64,000 bases of DNA, taken from Paraphaeosphaeria minitans. Its lineage: Eukaryota; Ascomycota; Dothideomycetes; Pleosporales; Didymosphaeriaceae. The first letter of the stretch is position 1, and each line of letters starts with the position of its first letter. Positions 31,828 through 44,566 of this stretch are shown piece by piece. The translations under genes were made by a program, and so were the position numbers. The notes under the pieces were generated by a model. The model was not told the DNA's origin and did not search any database. It saw only the letters and a program-made list of their open reading frames with translations. The DNA lies in assembly GCA_015832175.1 (NCBI GenBank), contig WJXW01000019.1:372001-436000 (forward strand), read 5' to 3'.

Positions 31828-34800
31828 GGAGGGATTCTCCCACCTTTATGCTGAGAGATACCACGAAAACGGATCGTACTTCAGGACGAAGTCGTAGGAA
31901 GGGGGAGCCAGCGTTACGAGTCAATATCGTAATCCGCCAAGCCACGTCATAAGTTGGCAGATGTCATCCAATCAGCAGCTAACAGAGAGCAGTCCCCTCT
32001 TTACTAATGAAAGACACGCCAGGGATCCGGGATCTCGCCATTACGGATACGGCTTATATATGTGGATCAAGCGCTGAAGAAGTGGATCAAGGCGATCAAT
32101 GATAAAAGAGCTTGTGTAAGCCCAGGGCACCTACAGTCATGTGGTTTACCACTGACTAATCAGTCCTCTCTCACATGTATATTAGGCTCGCTCTGGATTC
32201 ACACAATACATACAGAATCATACTGCTTACAGTTTGACTCGAGGTCTTCGCAGTTGAGCAGCTTGAAGTGTGAGGTAATTTTGGGCATTGACGAGTGGCG
32301 GACATTGACCCCGTACAGACCGCAGGAGCCCATGGCTCAACTTAGCAAATAGGGTCTGGTCTAACTTAGCTTGTATTGGTATCGTAGCAGTTCTATGCTG
32401 TATCCACGATTTCGTAATGTGCCGTAGTGCATGTGATAGGGGCTAGACAGAATTCTGTGGAAAAGTTGAAAGACTTGGTGTGGAGTGGTGTGACCCAGAG
32501 CACTGGACCTATTTGTTAGGCGCATAATTCTGGGGAATCTCTTGGCACGCATCGTCGATAATCCACCGCCACACTAATTACCATACAACCCTGGGCTCGC
32601 AAATGACGCGTCGCTAGGCAGGATATAGACTTATGTGTATATAGTATATATACGCCCTTACTTGGTGTTGCAGTCGCTGTAATGGCTGCTTATCGCGCCC
32701 ATGGCGTAAATACGAACATGCCGCGTCGCCAGCAGCGTCCACTAGGCCCTTGCTTTGCCAACCATGGCCTCCTTCAACGCAAGCGCCTTGATATAGCGAG
32801 GTGTATAATTGTCCGATTACATAGTCATTGGCACTACGAGGTGGCTGGCGCACCTGTACCTATTCCTAAAACGGGGTTCTCCCTTGCTTGGAAGGCATGT
32901 GAACAAGAAAACAAGAAACCATCTAGACGACCAGCACTCCACGAACAATCAATCATCACTTAACGTTAGTAGATTAGTAGGTAAGGAAGTTTTATTTTAG
33001 TTAGCGCTTGCTTACGGCGACCTTGACTCGTCGTTGGTGTATAAGTTGGGCACTGCCATCTGCGTCAGAGGGGCGCTAACCTTCCAAAGCGCGAATTCGC
33101 CGCGGCTCGATGTACAGCCAATCTTTCCTCAGTGATGAACCGGACGTGGGTCCCGCTGCGATCGACGTCTTGAGGATTGCCGTTCCCGGTACACGGGACA
33201 TGCTGCGTAGGGTTTTTGAAGACTTTTATGCCAAGCCGCCGTTGCCGCTGTCCCCCTTTCCCAGAGGCGCCAAGCTGCTCTAGGAATAGCGGCGTTCATC
33301 ATAGCTTAGGACCCAAAAGTGGAACCACGCGGCGAACCTTCGTTAGTTAAGTGTGTAGCCAACCATTCACAGGTACTCCACATTTATGGCGCGCGCCAAT
33401 ATCGATGCCTGCAGTTCGAGGGCCTTCAACTGGGACTCAAGCGTCAGTACCACAGTCCAGCGACCAAAGACGGCCCTCAATCACCATACACTTGATTTTT
33501 GGATCTGGTGAGTGAGCTTTAGTCAACCGGTCTCAGGTGGTTGCACGCAGCAAATCCTCTCAGCCTAAGCCTACATAGTAAGTACGATGCGCCGCTACTT
33601 CTCAGACACAGTAGAAATATAATTACTTTATTCTGATACAAGACTGATTTTCACTTTCAACCAAATTGCAACCGGCGTTTCGACTGCTTCACGCCAAGTC
33701 AGAATAGAGGAAAAAATAACCACTTTGATCGGACAATAACGATCATCCGGCTAACCTGGTCAGCAGTAAAAATTGGTTTAATCACACGTACCTGGTCCAT
33801 ATCTGGGTGAGGGCTAACAGCGTATCGTACCTCGCGGTAAATCTCTAATGGAGTGACGGTTAGGCAATAACAGTGAATGGTACCAATCTAGACGCTCAGT
33901 GAAGTCATCGAAGACTTGAAAGCAGGGCAAGGCTACGATGAAGATCGGGATAAATCCAAAGCTCGAGACGCTGCTTTCAAGCTGGTCTATTCCGTTCTGC
34001 AAGACACGTTTCAAAGCAATGACAAGCACAAGAATATCATCTTTAATGCCGTCCTGTTTGTCGTGTCCCATTCCGGCACCTTCAAACGGAAGACGAGAAA
34101 TGCTGTACGAGCAGTGTACGAAGGCAGGTGCACAGGCTGACAACCACGAAGACGATGAGACGACGGAGGAGGAAGATTTGGAATGGTATGACTCCGACGA
34201 TTCTGATTTCTGGTAGATCAACAAAGCTAGAACAATACCACACCCAATCTAGAACCTACATTACGGCGTGAGCAGGCAGTTTCGACGTATCCCTCGCGGT
34301 AAAGGTGCGATCGCTTCCACCGCCCCTCTTCGTTCGGTCAGCGGAGGAGACAACGGCGGACCTCAGCGCTTGAGGGCGACATGAATATCATGTCTTTATA
34401 GATCACATGGAGGTATTACTGTGGATTGCACTAAATCGCGAAGTTGTAACTTCGCCCCCTGCCCATTCGCAATCTACAGTGGTAGCGTATACACCACCAG
34501 GAGCCTAAGACCAAATTGAGTTGACTTAACTCTACGCTACAGCCATGAACTCCTCGCACTCTCCTCTGTCCTCGTCCCGTTGCAAGATCGGCTACTCTCC
34601 CATCCCGGAATAAAGAGGAATCTGACTCACTCGATCGGCAAGGATGTATGAGCAGCTCAATCCGTCTCGCTCGCCTCAGCGTCTGGACGTGACCTACTCG
34701 CGTTGATTTCCATGGTAACATGTTAATGCAGCATCCGCGGTAATTGACAACTTGGCTCGGGCAGATGAAGCTGAGCTGGAGCTACTGGGGCAGCCATGTC

Positions 34801-35410
34801 TGCGCTGGCCTGCATCGTTTCGCTCATGATTGAAAGCATTTCGCCAGCTACGAGCTTGGCGGTGGAAGGGACTTTGGCCGTGGTGTGAGATGTAGGTAGG
34901 AACAGACCGGATGAGTTGAGCAGGCTTGAACTGAGCCTGACACGCTCGAGTCGATGTAGCAACGTAACCTACAGCGTCACGAAGCAGACGATGAGACGAA
35001 GCACTTTACCCGTGTGGAAGTCGAAAACCAATATTTAGTGTAATTCAATGTCTATAATCGATGACACACCGCTATGTACCAATGCATCTATCACTACACG
35101 GATGTGGAACGAGGATCGCCTGAGCGCTGGTTTTTCTAGGGACCGATTGACGCCCTCATTGGCTGCTTTGGCTTCCTACAGCCCATCCGGGGCTGTGAGT
35201 CTTACACGCAACTCAGCGACATAGCACAGGTTTTCCGAGTCATGAGATGTGAATTTACGATGCGGCAAAAGACCGCCTTACCACTTCTTGGCGTAATAGT
35301 CCCCCATTTACATTACCACCTATGTGGCCGTGCAAAATGGTAGGCTTCGCTCTTAGGCAAAAGAGACCGCAGCTGCAGACTTACATCTAGAATTAGTACA
35401 ACGATACAGC
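31828..35410. other. About 3.6 kb without a firm gene; two weak coding-like fragments
   Basis: Two small fragments read like protein. The first is 33110-33283 (+), 57 codons from MYSQSFLSDEP with the segment DMLRRVFEDFYAKPPLP. The second is about 33889-34217 (+), where VIEDLKAGQGYDED continues to SGTFKRKTRNAVRAVYE and, in a shifted frame, an acidic tail DDETTEEEDLEWYD. Both look like remnants. Other ORFs in the interval have no support. Confidence 0.3.
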
Positions 35411-35443
35411 TGATTGATTGATTGATTGATTGAATGATTGATT
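35411..35443. repeat. (TTGA)n microsatellite at the LINE 3' end
   Basis: Five to six copies of TTGA/TGAT run from 35411, then a variant copy. On the minus strand this is a (TCAA)n tract just beyond the LINE, matching the short tandem-repeat 3' tails known in Tad- and I-like LINEs. Confidence 0.7.
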
Positions 35444-35695
35444 TATTACGCCCGGCTCACTCGCCTAAAGGGCCTTTTTACGCTAACTACATACCGGAGC
35501 TTACAGTAATGACCTAACTCCCTCTAGCCCCTGTGGATAACCGTCCTTGTGTCTATTCATCATAACTCTGTGTATCTAGAGTCCCTCCTAAATGGTTAGT
35601 AGCAAGTTGTCTTAGGGCTGTTCCCCTAAGTGTTCAGTGTCCCTTCTTCGGCAAATGAAGCAGACCTGCTAAGTGAGAGGGTTAGTCTTTTCCTC

Positions 35696-38600
35696 CTACG
35701 TTCCGCTTGCTGTTTCTAGGCGTTTTGTCGCTATCGCGTATCGGATTGTCGCTTTCACTGCCTCTATGCTCGGTGCCCATGTCTTCGCTGGATCTGTCTT
35801 TGCTCTCCCTCCAAGGTAGAATGAGAGGCTTCCCCTCAGCGTGTCTGATTGCTCTAGCATTTGTTCCCTAAGCGTGTCCCATCGCGCGCATCGGAAGAGG
35901 AAGTGCTCAGGTGTTTCCGTGTGGCCACAAGGACATGCCCTAGAATCCGCTGCTCTAATCTGGTAGAGATATGCGTTTAGCCGTATCATCCCTGTGCGTA
36001 GCTGTGCTAACACCGTCGCTTCTTGTCTGCTAAGGTTGTCGTATAACCTGCGGGTGTGTCGTCCTGGTAATGCTGCATCTATCCGCTTGCTATATGCTCC
36101 TGTGCCGTCTGGCAGAGTCCTCATTGCTTGTGCTTTTGCCATTGTCGTGTTGATAACGGTTGATTTAGCTTGAAGCTGACGCACGCATGGCGTACTGCCC
36201 TCCTGCGTAGTCCTCTTTGCCGCTTTCTTCGCTTCGTCTGTAAGAGCGTTGCTGCATTTCACCGTAATCCATATAAGATCTACTTTGTTTTCTAGCATCT
36301 CCAGGTCCTGGATTGTGCGGTAGATTCTTTGGATGATGTGTTGTCCTGACTGTCTCCTCGGCTGGCGAACCACCTGAAGGGCGGCCAGGTTTCTTGTGAG
36401 GATCATGATTCGCCTACGGTGCGGTCTCCCTAGATCTTCTAGCGCTCCTGCGATAGCAAATAGTTCTGCTACATAAGGGTTCTGCTCTTCCCTTGGGCCC
36501 AGGATAGCAGAGCTAGTGTGGGGTTTGTCCGCCCTGATGTCCTGGGTGTCCAGTATCGCCCACCCTGCTCCGATGTTGCCGCGGCGCGCCGACGTGCTGG
36601 TTGCAATCTTTATTCCGTCCTCTTGGTTTACTAGTGCTGTGGCCTTCTCTAAGTCTGGCTCTGCCGTTGTCGTGATGCGTTTGCTCCACGGGCTGATTAC
36701 ATATGGCATGATTGTTTCCATGTGGCTGGTGTCTGAATCTTCATGCGCTGAGGCTATCATCTGGAGGGGTGAGATAAACCTTGCAAATGGTTTGAAATGT
36801 AACTGTGTTAGCGGGTTCGTCCTCGGCAGGGAGTGGATGTTGACCCAAAGCTTTGTTGCTTTGTAGCTGTGCCGTTCTATCACCGTATTTATGCTTGCTT
36901 CGGCCTCTGCGATTGCGGTAGCTGTTGTCCGAAAGCAGCCAATAATGGCCTATGTACCTATCCTCTGGATGTTCTGGAATGCTGAGGGGGTATGCTTGGT
37001 TGCGTGCTGCCATACACATGATGCGTAGTCCACAACTGGTTCCACCGTGGCTCTGAACAGCTGACGAGCTGTCCGAGGCGACAGGTTCTTTAGCCGGGAA
37101 AGTGCCATCGCTGCTCTCAGACCTCGCGTCGCTGCTCTTGCCACATGTTTCTTGTATCAGAGCTCTGCATCCATAATAACCCCTAGGATCTTTGCCTCGT
37201 CTCCTGGCTTGACTTCTTGGCCTTTTACTCTGATTGGTTGGGTGCAGGTCCGCCCCTTGTTCCGTGTGAAGTGTATTAGCGTCGTTTTGTCCGCCTCGAA
37301 GGTTGCGCCGCTCCGCTTTTCCCAGCTGCTCGCGTGGCTGATGATCTTTTGGAGCCCCTCGTAGTTGTCTGCGGCTGAGCGGCCTGTCACCCATGCGCTG
37401 AAGTCGTCCACAAATGCGATTGATCCCTTATCCCTGTTGATCTGTCCCTGGACGAGATCGGCGTTAAAGAAGAGAAAGAGGACAGGCGACAGTGGTGAGC
37501 CCTGCGGCAGGTCTCTCTTCTCTGACGACAGTCCATTTATCACAATGTTCGCTGTTCGCTCAGAGCAGAAGGCGTCCACCCAACGCGTCAGAATTTGAGG
37601 GATCCCTCTGGCGCGTAGCCTCTGTATTAGCCTGTCCTTGCACACACCATTGTATGCACCTTTGACATCGAAGCTAATAAGGCTGAGCACCTTCCGCTGC
37701 CTCCATGCTTGATATATATGCTCCTGCAGCAACAGCAGCGCTTGCTCGGCTGAACGCTTCTTTCTGGCCCCGAAGTGGTTCGTGGGGAGAAGGCCATGCT
37801 CCTCCACCATGTACGATATCCTTTCTGCGAGCACCGCTTCCATTATCTTTCCTAGCGTCGACAGTAGTGAGATTGGTCGCCAAGCCTTGGCTTTGGTGTA
37901 GTCGTCCTTCCCGGGCTTTTTCAGGGGGATGATCCTGGCGTTTAACCACTGAGTTGGCAGTTGACCCTCATTGATGGACGTTTGGAACAGGCGCAGTACG
38001 TCCCATTTCACTACTGGCCATATTTGTTTCCATACTCCCGCCGGCAAACCGTCTTCGCCAGGCGCTTTCCATGGTTTGGCCTCGTTCACTGCTCGTTCTA
38101 TCTCTTCTAGGTTCAGCGGTGGCATGGGTAGTTGCCTTCTTTGGTGTCTCTCTCCCTCCTCCTCAATCGTTTCTGGTAGTGGCGGAAAAAAGACAGAGAG
38201 CATCTCCTCCGCCTGCTCTTGTGGTCCCTCTGTTGTAGTCCCATCTTCCCTGGTTAGGGGCGGGGTTTTGCCAAACTCAGCCTTTTTGCCTGGCTGGAGG
38301 TATCTGGCGGCTTTCCATATGTTACCGTCTTCTGCAAGGAAGTTGCCCCAATGGGACTTTCGCTGTCGCCGTGCTGTATCGTGAAACTGTTTTGCCGCCT
38401 CTTTTGCTTTCTCTTCCGTGGCCGGGTCAAGTCGGCCCGCCCGACGTTGCGCCCTCGCCTGGTTTCTCCAGTATGTGTGTACCCTCCGTAGCTGGGTCAG
38501 ATCTGACGTCCACCACCTTCTCATGTACGGTGACGGCTTTGCTATTGGGGTGAGGCTGTGGACCGCCTCGAGCACTGCCTCCATCAGACGGTCTGCCTGA

Positions 38601-39348
38601 TGTTTAGTATCCCCTATTACTGGTTTAGTGTGCAGTGTCCTTGCAATCCTTTGTCTTATCTCTTCCCATGGTGCATTCTTGAAAAGGAGCCTCCTCTCGT
38701 CCCTCTGAGGCGGTGTGTTCACGTCAAATGTCGTCTCAATCGCGCTGTGATCGGACCCATGGTCAGTCCCGTGTAGTCTACATCGCATCAGGTCCTCTGC
38801 CAGCTCTGCAGAAGAAATCACTAGGTCAATCGTGCTCTCTTGATCCCCGTGGTGCCAGGTCCTTGTGCCGCGCGGAAGCAGGCTTTGCAGGTGATAGCCG
38901 TCCATTAAGTTGATGATCGGGTCTGCTTCTCCCCTTCGGTGTGCGACCACATCGTCTCCTCCCCACAGTGCGTCGTGCTGGTTGAAGTCGCCAACCAGTA
39001 TCACATCTGTACGCGTCCGTATACGATTCCGTTGTTGCTGGATCAGGGCGTGGAGCGTGCTCGTAGAGTCTGCCAGCGCTCGTGCATTTGTGCCCTCTAC
39101 CCGCTGCCGTAAGGTCTGATGAGTTTACCGCCACCTGCTCGGCTTCGATGTCTCTTCTAATCCACATCATGCTCCGAATTGGCCATTTGCCCTCTTTTTG
39201 TGTTGTTGGCATAAGCTTTATCCAGTTTGGGTGTCCCATTGGGGTCGTAAGTAGCTCCCCTTCCTTGTTCCGTTGTGTGAGGCTCCGCGATCGCTAGCAC
39301 GCTGTATTGCTGCAGTTGTTCGTCATTCATCATACTGTGCTGTACCAT
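35696..39348 (-). pseudogene. LINE ORF2: endonuclease, reverse transcriptase, RNase H (broken)
   Basis: An apurinic/apyrimidinic-type endonuclease, whose start is read as LQQYSVLAIAEPH, leads into VILVGDFNQHDALWGG and RGTRTWHHGDQESTIDLVIS. It is followed by the RT domain with motifs KAPGEDGLPAG, WRPISLLSTLGK, SFDVKGAYNGV, GLPQGSPLSP (here DLPQGSPLSPVLF) and the catalytic FVDDFSAW. The RNase H domain lies further on (AELFAIAGALEDLG), then a Cys/His-rich CPCGHTETPEHFLFRC. Damage: the endonuclease is read in three frames (39348, 39239, 39004), and in the long frame TGA at 37157 follows MDAEL and TAG at 36950 follows IQRIGT. RT has FVDD where active LINEs have F/YxDD, so the catalytic pair is intact. 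Not autonomous as it stands. Confidence 0.85.
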
Positions 39349-39387
39349 CTCCGCTTTCCTACATTAAGCTGGAAGATCTGGAGCGGT

Positions 39388-40707
39388 CTATTCATCACGG
39401 CTGGGGTGCAGTATCCGGCAGTTCTTCGAGAAGGATTCGTAGGGCCCTCCGCAAGGTACACACTTTGGGATTTCGGCTTGACATTTTCTGTGGTGGTGAC
39501 CTGACACCGCACACCTTGCGCAGGTCTGTTGCCCTGTGCATGCAAAGGCCTTATGTCCTAGTTGCTGACATTTGTAGCATTGCACCGGACCTACGTGGGG
39601 CTTAAACTCCTTAGTGTACGCAGATTCTCCGTTAATGTGGAAATATTGTCCTTGGAGGAGCCGCGCCGCTTCGCTGCTTCTCTTTACGTATATAACCATA
39701 GATCCGTATGCCTTGCCTGAGTCCTTTTTGCTTAGCCAGTTCATCTTTGCGATCTGCACCTCGTTCTCCTCCCCTAAGGCTTGCGCAGCCTCTAGTCGTA
39801 CTTCGTCGTGCTCGTTCAAGACCGCTGTGCGGTTCGCGTTGTCTATCCGTACTGGGTACAGTTGATCGCGGAGAATTCTTGCGCCCCTTACGGCAGTTTT
39901 CTGTGCTGCTTCCTTAACCTCCCTTAACTCCTCCTCACTCCTGCACGAAATCCTAATCCTGTTGGTATCCTTAGGGTCCCTTGTTACCGCTGCGCACCGC
40001 CATTTTTCTTTACCTTCGATTGTCCTAAGCTCTCGCTCAATAGCTTCCCGGATCCTCCCTATCTGAGCCTCTTGTCTATCCGTCTCCTCTACTCTAGAGG
40101 TGTCTATCGTACAGTAGGGCGTGTCAGTTATTGTTGTTGGTGTCGTCGTTCCGGAGAGGGTACGTAGGTTACTAGGTTGACTGCTTGGTGGCGTACGTGC
40201 TACGTCTGCATAGGACGGTGATCCGTTAGCTGCCGTTTGGGCTCTTAACTCGCCCGAAAGTTCCAATAATTGGGCCCTAGCATCTGCAAGTTGTGCCTTG
40301 GTGTCGGCTAGCTCCTTCGTTATGCCTTCTACCGCTGTCTTGAGCTCTTGGTTGTAGGCTTTTAGTGCCGAGTTGTCTGCCCTAAGATCTTCTAAAGCTC
40401 CTAGTATCGCTGCTAGCGTTCTCTCTAGGTTTTGGCCTTCGACTTTATTACGCGCCCTCGTGTGTTCCGCATTTTCGTTCGCCGCTTTACCCCTGACCAG
40501 TCCTTCAGGTATCCTCCGTGTACGGTTCGGTTGTGGGGCCCTGGGCGGCTCGAGGTGTACGTGATTATCTTCATCTGCGCAGCTGGACTCGCTCGAATCG
40601 ATTTCGTGCAGCGCGTTCTCGAGACGAAGTTCGGCAGCTTTCACAGTTTTCCTGCGCGTTCGGGCCGATCGGCGTGTCGCGCGCGCGTCACTCTCCCCTG
40701 TCTCCAT
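39388..40707 (-). CDS. LINE ORF1, gag-like with zinc knuckles
   Basis: An uninterrupted ORF from the ATG at 40707 (METGESDARA; a GTG precedes it) gives 439 residues. A long charged coiled coil covers about residues 90-165 (ADNSALKAYNQELKTAVEG, LADTKAQLADARAQ). The C terminus has CCHC-type knuckles: CYKCQQLGHKAFAC and CARCAVSGHHHRKC, then CVPCGG. This is the nucleic-acid-binding, RNP-forming ORF1 of a Tad1-like LINE. Its stop is 40 bases before the ORF2 start. Unlike ORF2 it has no lesion. Confidence 0.85.
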   Translation of the reverse strand: METGESDARATRRSARTRRKTVKAAELRLENALHEIDSSESSCADEDNHVHLEPPRAPQPNRTRRIPEGLVRGKAANENAEHTRARNKVEGQNLERTLAAILGALEDLRADNSALKAYNQELKTAVEGITKELADTKAQLADARAQLLELSGELRAQTAANGSPSYADVARTPPSSQPSNLRTLSGTTTPTTITDTPYCTIDTSRVEETDRQEAQIGRIREAIERELRTIEGKEKWRCAAVTRDPKDTNRIRISCRSEEELREVKEAAQKTAVRGARILRDQLYPVRIDNANRTAVLNEHDEVRLEAAQALGEENEVQIAKMNWLSKKDSGKAYGSMVIYVKRSSEAARLLQGQYFHINGESAYTKEFKPHVGPVQCYKCQQLGHKAFACTGQQTCARCAVSGHHHRKCQAEIPKCVPCGGPYESFSKNCRILHPSRDE

Positions 40708-40931
40708 CACGAGTCCCTCCCCTGTTTGAGTATTCCCTCCTCTTTCCGTTCCGAATCGCGCCTGATGAAAATCCTCGTTCTGTCTGACCGTCGTTCCGCC
40801 TTTTTTCGCTGTTGGGTTTCATGGTGTTGTGCGTGCATCACGCGAATCCGTGCGCGCGATGCGCCGGTTCGCGCAATGCGCCACCCTCATCAAAAAACAA
40901 CAGAACTTCAACACGCGATAACTCCACCACA

Positions 40932-42780
40932 ATGGCTCCAATTGACGACGCACGTGCAGAGATAGAAGCGCTAGAACTTGGCCAAGAGTTCTCCTATAGG
41001 AAGATTGCTGCCAAGTATTGTATCTGGAAGTCTACCTTGACGCGGAGGCACCAAGCTAAAACACGCTCACGCGAAGAGCAAGCAACTGCGCAGCAAAAGC
41101 TCAACCCACAACAAGAGCAGGAGCTTATACGATATATTAAAGGGCTCACAGCGCGCCACTTGCCACCTACGAGAGAGATGATACGAAATTTCGCGTCAAC
41201 AATAGCCAAGGAGCCAGTGAGCGAGAGCTGGGTTACGCGCTTCATCAACCGACACAGCATCCATCTCATCTCTCGATGGGCAGCTGGTATAGACAACAGT
41301 CGCCACAACGCCGACTCAGGGGATAAATACGGCCTGTATTTTGATCACCTAGGGGACAAAATCAAGGAATACGGTATTGAGCCTCGTCACACGTACAATA
41401 TGGATGAAAAGGGCTGCCTGATTGGTATTGTTGGTAGATCAAAACGAGTGTTCAGCAGACGGATGTGGGAGAAGAAGGAGGTTAGAGCGTCTCTCCAAGA
41501 TGGCTCTCGCGAATGGATCACCATCCTAGCGTGTGTGTGCGCTGATGGATCCGCCTTACCGCCAAGTCTTATCTATCAATCTACCAACAGCAGCATACAA
41601 TCGAGCTGGGTTGAGCACATCAAGGCAGGAAAGCATGGCGTACACGTCTCCTCTTCACCCTCTGGCTGGACAAACAACGATGCTGGCCTTGCCTGGCTTG
41701 AACAGGTGTTTGATCGCCATACTAAAGCAAAAGCTCGACGATCGTATAGGCTACTTATCCCTGATGGCCATGGATCCCATGTTACGATGGATTTTATCAA
41801 CTATTGTGATCAGAATAGGATTCCCCTAGCTATACTTTCCCCTCATTCAACGCATACGCTCCAGCCACTTGATGTGGTGCTCTTCAAGCCTCTATCATCA
41901 GCCTACTCTGCTGAGCTCACAACCTACCTCCAGAAGAGCCAAGGCCTAGTCCCAATCAAGAAAGGTGACTTCTTCCCTCTCTTCTGGAAGGCCTGGATAA
42001 GCTCCTTTTAAGAAGAGACAATCCTCAAGTCTTTTGATGCCACTGGTATATCACCATTCAATCCAGAGGTTATACTCAAAAGATTCACCAAAACCACCAA
42101 AGATGAGCAGGGATCACGAGAGAGTTCTACGTCAGTACTTAGCGGATCTGACTGGCGTAAACTAGATCGCCTTGTGCGATCTGCAGTAGAGGATCAAGGC
42201 AGAAAGGACGCGCAGAAGCTCAGCCGCTCACTCCACCACATCTCCGTTCAAAACGAGCTCCTTCGGCATGAAGTTAACGGGCTTAAGGAGGTGCTATTGG
42301 TTAAGAAGAAGCATAAGAAGAAGGGCAAGCCTCTTAACCTTCAGCAACGTCAAGAATACCATGGAGGTGCGTGTACGCCAGTCTGTGAAGGAACAAGAGG
42401 AGAAGGAGCAGAAACTTCAAAAAGTCGAGACAGCTGAGTTAAGGAAGGCAGCTAAGCTGTGCAAGGAAAAAATCGCAGCGGAGAAGCGTGTGGCGCGGGA
42501 GGCAGCCAAGGTAGCCAGGGAGAAGGAGAGGGCTGAGAAGGCAGCAGAGCGCGCTCGCGAAAAGGAGGCTCGGGATGCAGCAAAAGCTTTGCAATCTGCC
42601 CGAAAGGGTAAGAGAAAGGCCCCGCAGCCATCTACACAGAGCGACAAGCGTCAGAAGCGTGTGGTGGACGCTGTAGCTACGAAGGAGGCCTCAGGTGCCG
42701 CATCAGCAGCTCCACTCCCTGATGTACATACACGGCCTAGTCTCCCTAACTGGAAGGGGAGCTACAGCTTGAAATGGTAG
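40932..42780 (+). pseudogene. Pogo/Fot1-family transposase (CENP-B HTH, DDE_1), stop and frameshift
   Basis: The ATG at 40932 (MAPIDDARAEIEALELG) leads a psq-type HTH (YRKIAAKYCIWKSTLTRRH) and a CENP-B-like HTH (VSESWVTRFINRH). The catalytic domain has Asp 1 in YNMDEKGCLIG, Asp 2 in LLIPDGHGSHV and Asp 3 in LQPLDVVLF, the pogo/Fot1 DDD set. An in-frame TAA at 42009 interrupts the protein after WKAWISSF. The same frame then resumes with EETILKSFDATGISPF. Near 42365 the frame changes again, entering a Lys/Glu/Ala-rich coiled coil (EKRVAREAAKVAREKERAE) to the TAG at 42778. The product is therefore truncated at about 360 residues and the element is likely dead. Its start is within about 230 bases of the LINE ORF1 start, tail away from it. 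Confidence 0.85.
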
Positions 42781-42894
42781 CAATACCCGCATAGGCAAGA
42801 AATGCTTTCTAAGGTAGCGCGCTGGCACTGTAAATCCATAGCTTAGCACGTCTTATATGCCCCTCGGGAGGCGATATGGTGGACTTACTCCTCA

Positions 42895-44492
42895 TCATAC
42901 GGACGAAAAATGAATACCAACCAACCAACCAACCAACCCTAATCGCGCCTTGCCTTGACGCATTTCCACCTCTAGCTGCTGCTCAACGTCCATTTGAGCA
43001 ATAATCTCCTCTGTCTCTGCTTTTGTTAAGGTGCCTCGCTGCTGAATCCGCTTCTTTTTTCGCTGTTTACGCGTTGTGGCTGCCTCATTTGCTTTCTCAA
43101 GCCTCGCGATCCGCTCGCGCATAAGCACAGCTGAGTGCACCATCACCTCAGCGCCTTTTTTAAGCTGATCAAGGGCCTCGATGATAGAAGCAGGCGACGA
43201 GCCCTTATGCCTCCGAATCCTATCGCGAATTAATGTGGATTGAGCCTCTAGTTCACGCGCGTTGCTCGGTGTTTTGGCTTCCCATAGGGTGACCTCTGGC
43301 GCGGGCGGTGTTGGCGTACGAAGCTTGACATCAAGCTTCGATATCACCACCTCTGGGTCGTGTGGGACTAGGCCAGCGCCTCGAAGGCTTGCGCATATGT
43401 TCTCCTGTGTAATTGACTGCTCGTAGGCAGCGCGGAAGGCTGGTAGGAACTCAAGCTTCGTGATGTGGTTGATGTGGTCGCGTATTAGGCTCTCGATCTG
43501 GCGGCTGTATGCACGCTTCAATAGCGAGAAGCAGCCAACATCAAGTGGCTGCAGGAGGTGCGACGAATGCGGCGGCATGCAGAGAGTATAGATATTGTTC
43601 TCCCTGCATAGCGCCTGAAATTCGAGCGAGTTATGGCTCTCATAACCATCAAGTATGAGCAGCTGGCGCGCGCCTACCCTACGCTCTACTGTATGCTTGA
43701 CAAAGTGCTTCAGCCACTCTAACCCAAGCTCATTAGTCGTCCAGCCGTTATCGCTGACTGCGAAAGCCCAGTCGCGTGGTGAATCATCATCCTCGTACCA
43801 GGCAGAGAGGTGATACTGGCCTGGGAAGATGATGAAGGATGGGATTGCCCAGCCAGCAGCGTTGATTCCTTGGATTGCTGTAACCCACTTGCGATCGCCT
43901 GGCTGCATAGCCTTTGGTCTGCCGCGTCTCTCTGATCCTGTGACAACGAGCTGAACTGATATCTTGCCCATCATAAAGCCAGTCTCGTCGAAGTTGTAGG
44001 TATCCTCATCGCAGATACCATAGGTAGCTTTTGTGCGCGGTACAAGGTCGAACCAGGCCCTGATAGCCTCAGGATCCTCACACAGGGCTCTCTGTCGATC
44101 GTACGGTCGATTGAATCGTGTAGTAAGGCTGCTTGTTCGCTTGACGAAATTCCTAGGCCACTTTTCGCCGACCTGGCCAGCGTCGCGCTCAGCGAGCAAC
44201 TTATTCGCCATATCTCGCACAGCACCTAGAGTGGGCGGAAACCCTCGCGCATCTAGGTCAAGTATGTGCCTAGTATTACCTCCTCTTCTAGCTTGGTAAG
44301 CTTCTTTGAGTTGGGCTGGCAATCGCGTCGCGCAGCGATTCCATTACGTCGTCGATTTATTGTTCGTCGCGAGACATCATAAGTGGAAGCAGCATATCTC
44401 TCACTCTCAATTTGCTTGCGATTAAGAGCTGAGGTAGCTAGGATTATATTTGCTTCATTGCAGGGTGATTGGATACTAGATGGTTGAGCCAT
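42895..44492 (-). pseudogene. Fot1/pogo-like transposase, copy 2, frameshift near N terminus
   Basis: The ATG at 44492 (MAQPSSIQSPCNEAN) opens an N-terminal segment ending KLTKLEEEVILGTYLT, which loses frame near 44265-44280. The main frame then runs 475 codons to 42895. It has CENP-B-like ALCEDP, first Asp in YNFDETGFMMGK, second in LLILDGYESHNS and third in LLQPLDVGCF. I count 35 residues between the last two, the DD35D spacing of Fot1. It shares most of its sequence with copy 1, but is not deleted in the core. The C terminus ends at GWLVGIHFSSV against the (CCAA)n tract and lacks the zinc knuckle of copy 1, so it is 3' truncated. Frame loss probably makes it inactive. Confidence 0.85.
42917..42938. 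repeat. (CCAA)n microsatellite at a transposon junction
   Basis: About five CCAA units separate the end of the pogo-like element from the truncated 3' end of Fot1 copy 2. The junction may mark where copy 2 was truncated. Confidence 0.7.
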
Positions 44493-44532
44493 TGTTGTTG
44501 ATAGGTGACGCGTCGCGAAAAGTTGGTAGGGT

Positions 44533-44566
44533 GGCGCGTTCGCTTGCCCGGCGCGCTCGCTTGCCA
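44533..44566. repeat. 17-bp subterminal tandem repeat at the Fot1 copy 2 5' end
   Basis: Two copies of a 17-bp unit, GGCGCGTTCGCTTGCCC then GGCGCGCTCGCTTGCCA, lie just beyond the transposase start, next to GGTAGGGTGGCG. They are probably transposase-binding subterminal repeats. Confidence 0.5.

Larger units (their letters stand above)
35411..40790 (-). mobile_element. Tad1-like LINE (non-LTR retrotransposon), about 5.4 kb
   Basis: The minus-strand element has a gag-like ORF1 (40707-39388), then an ORF2 region with endonuclease, reverse transcriptase and RNase H (39348-35696), and a (TTGA)n tail at 35411. The order is that of fungal Tad1-clade LINEs. The 5' end is not certain; the pogo-like element starts within about 150 bases of ORF1. 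No target-site duplication was identified. Confidence 0.85.
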
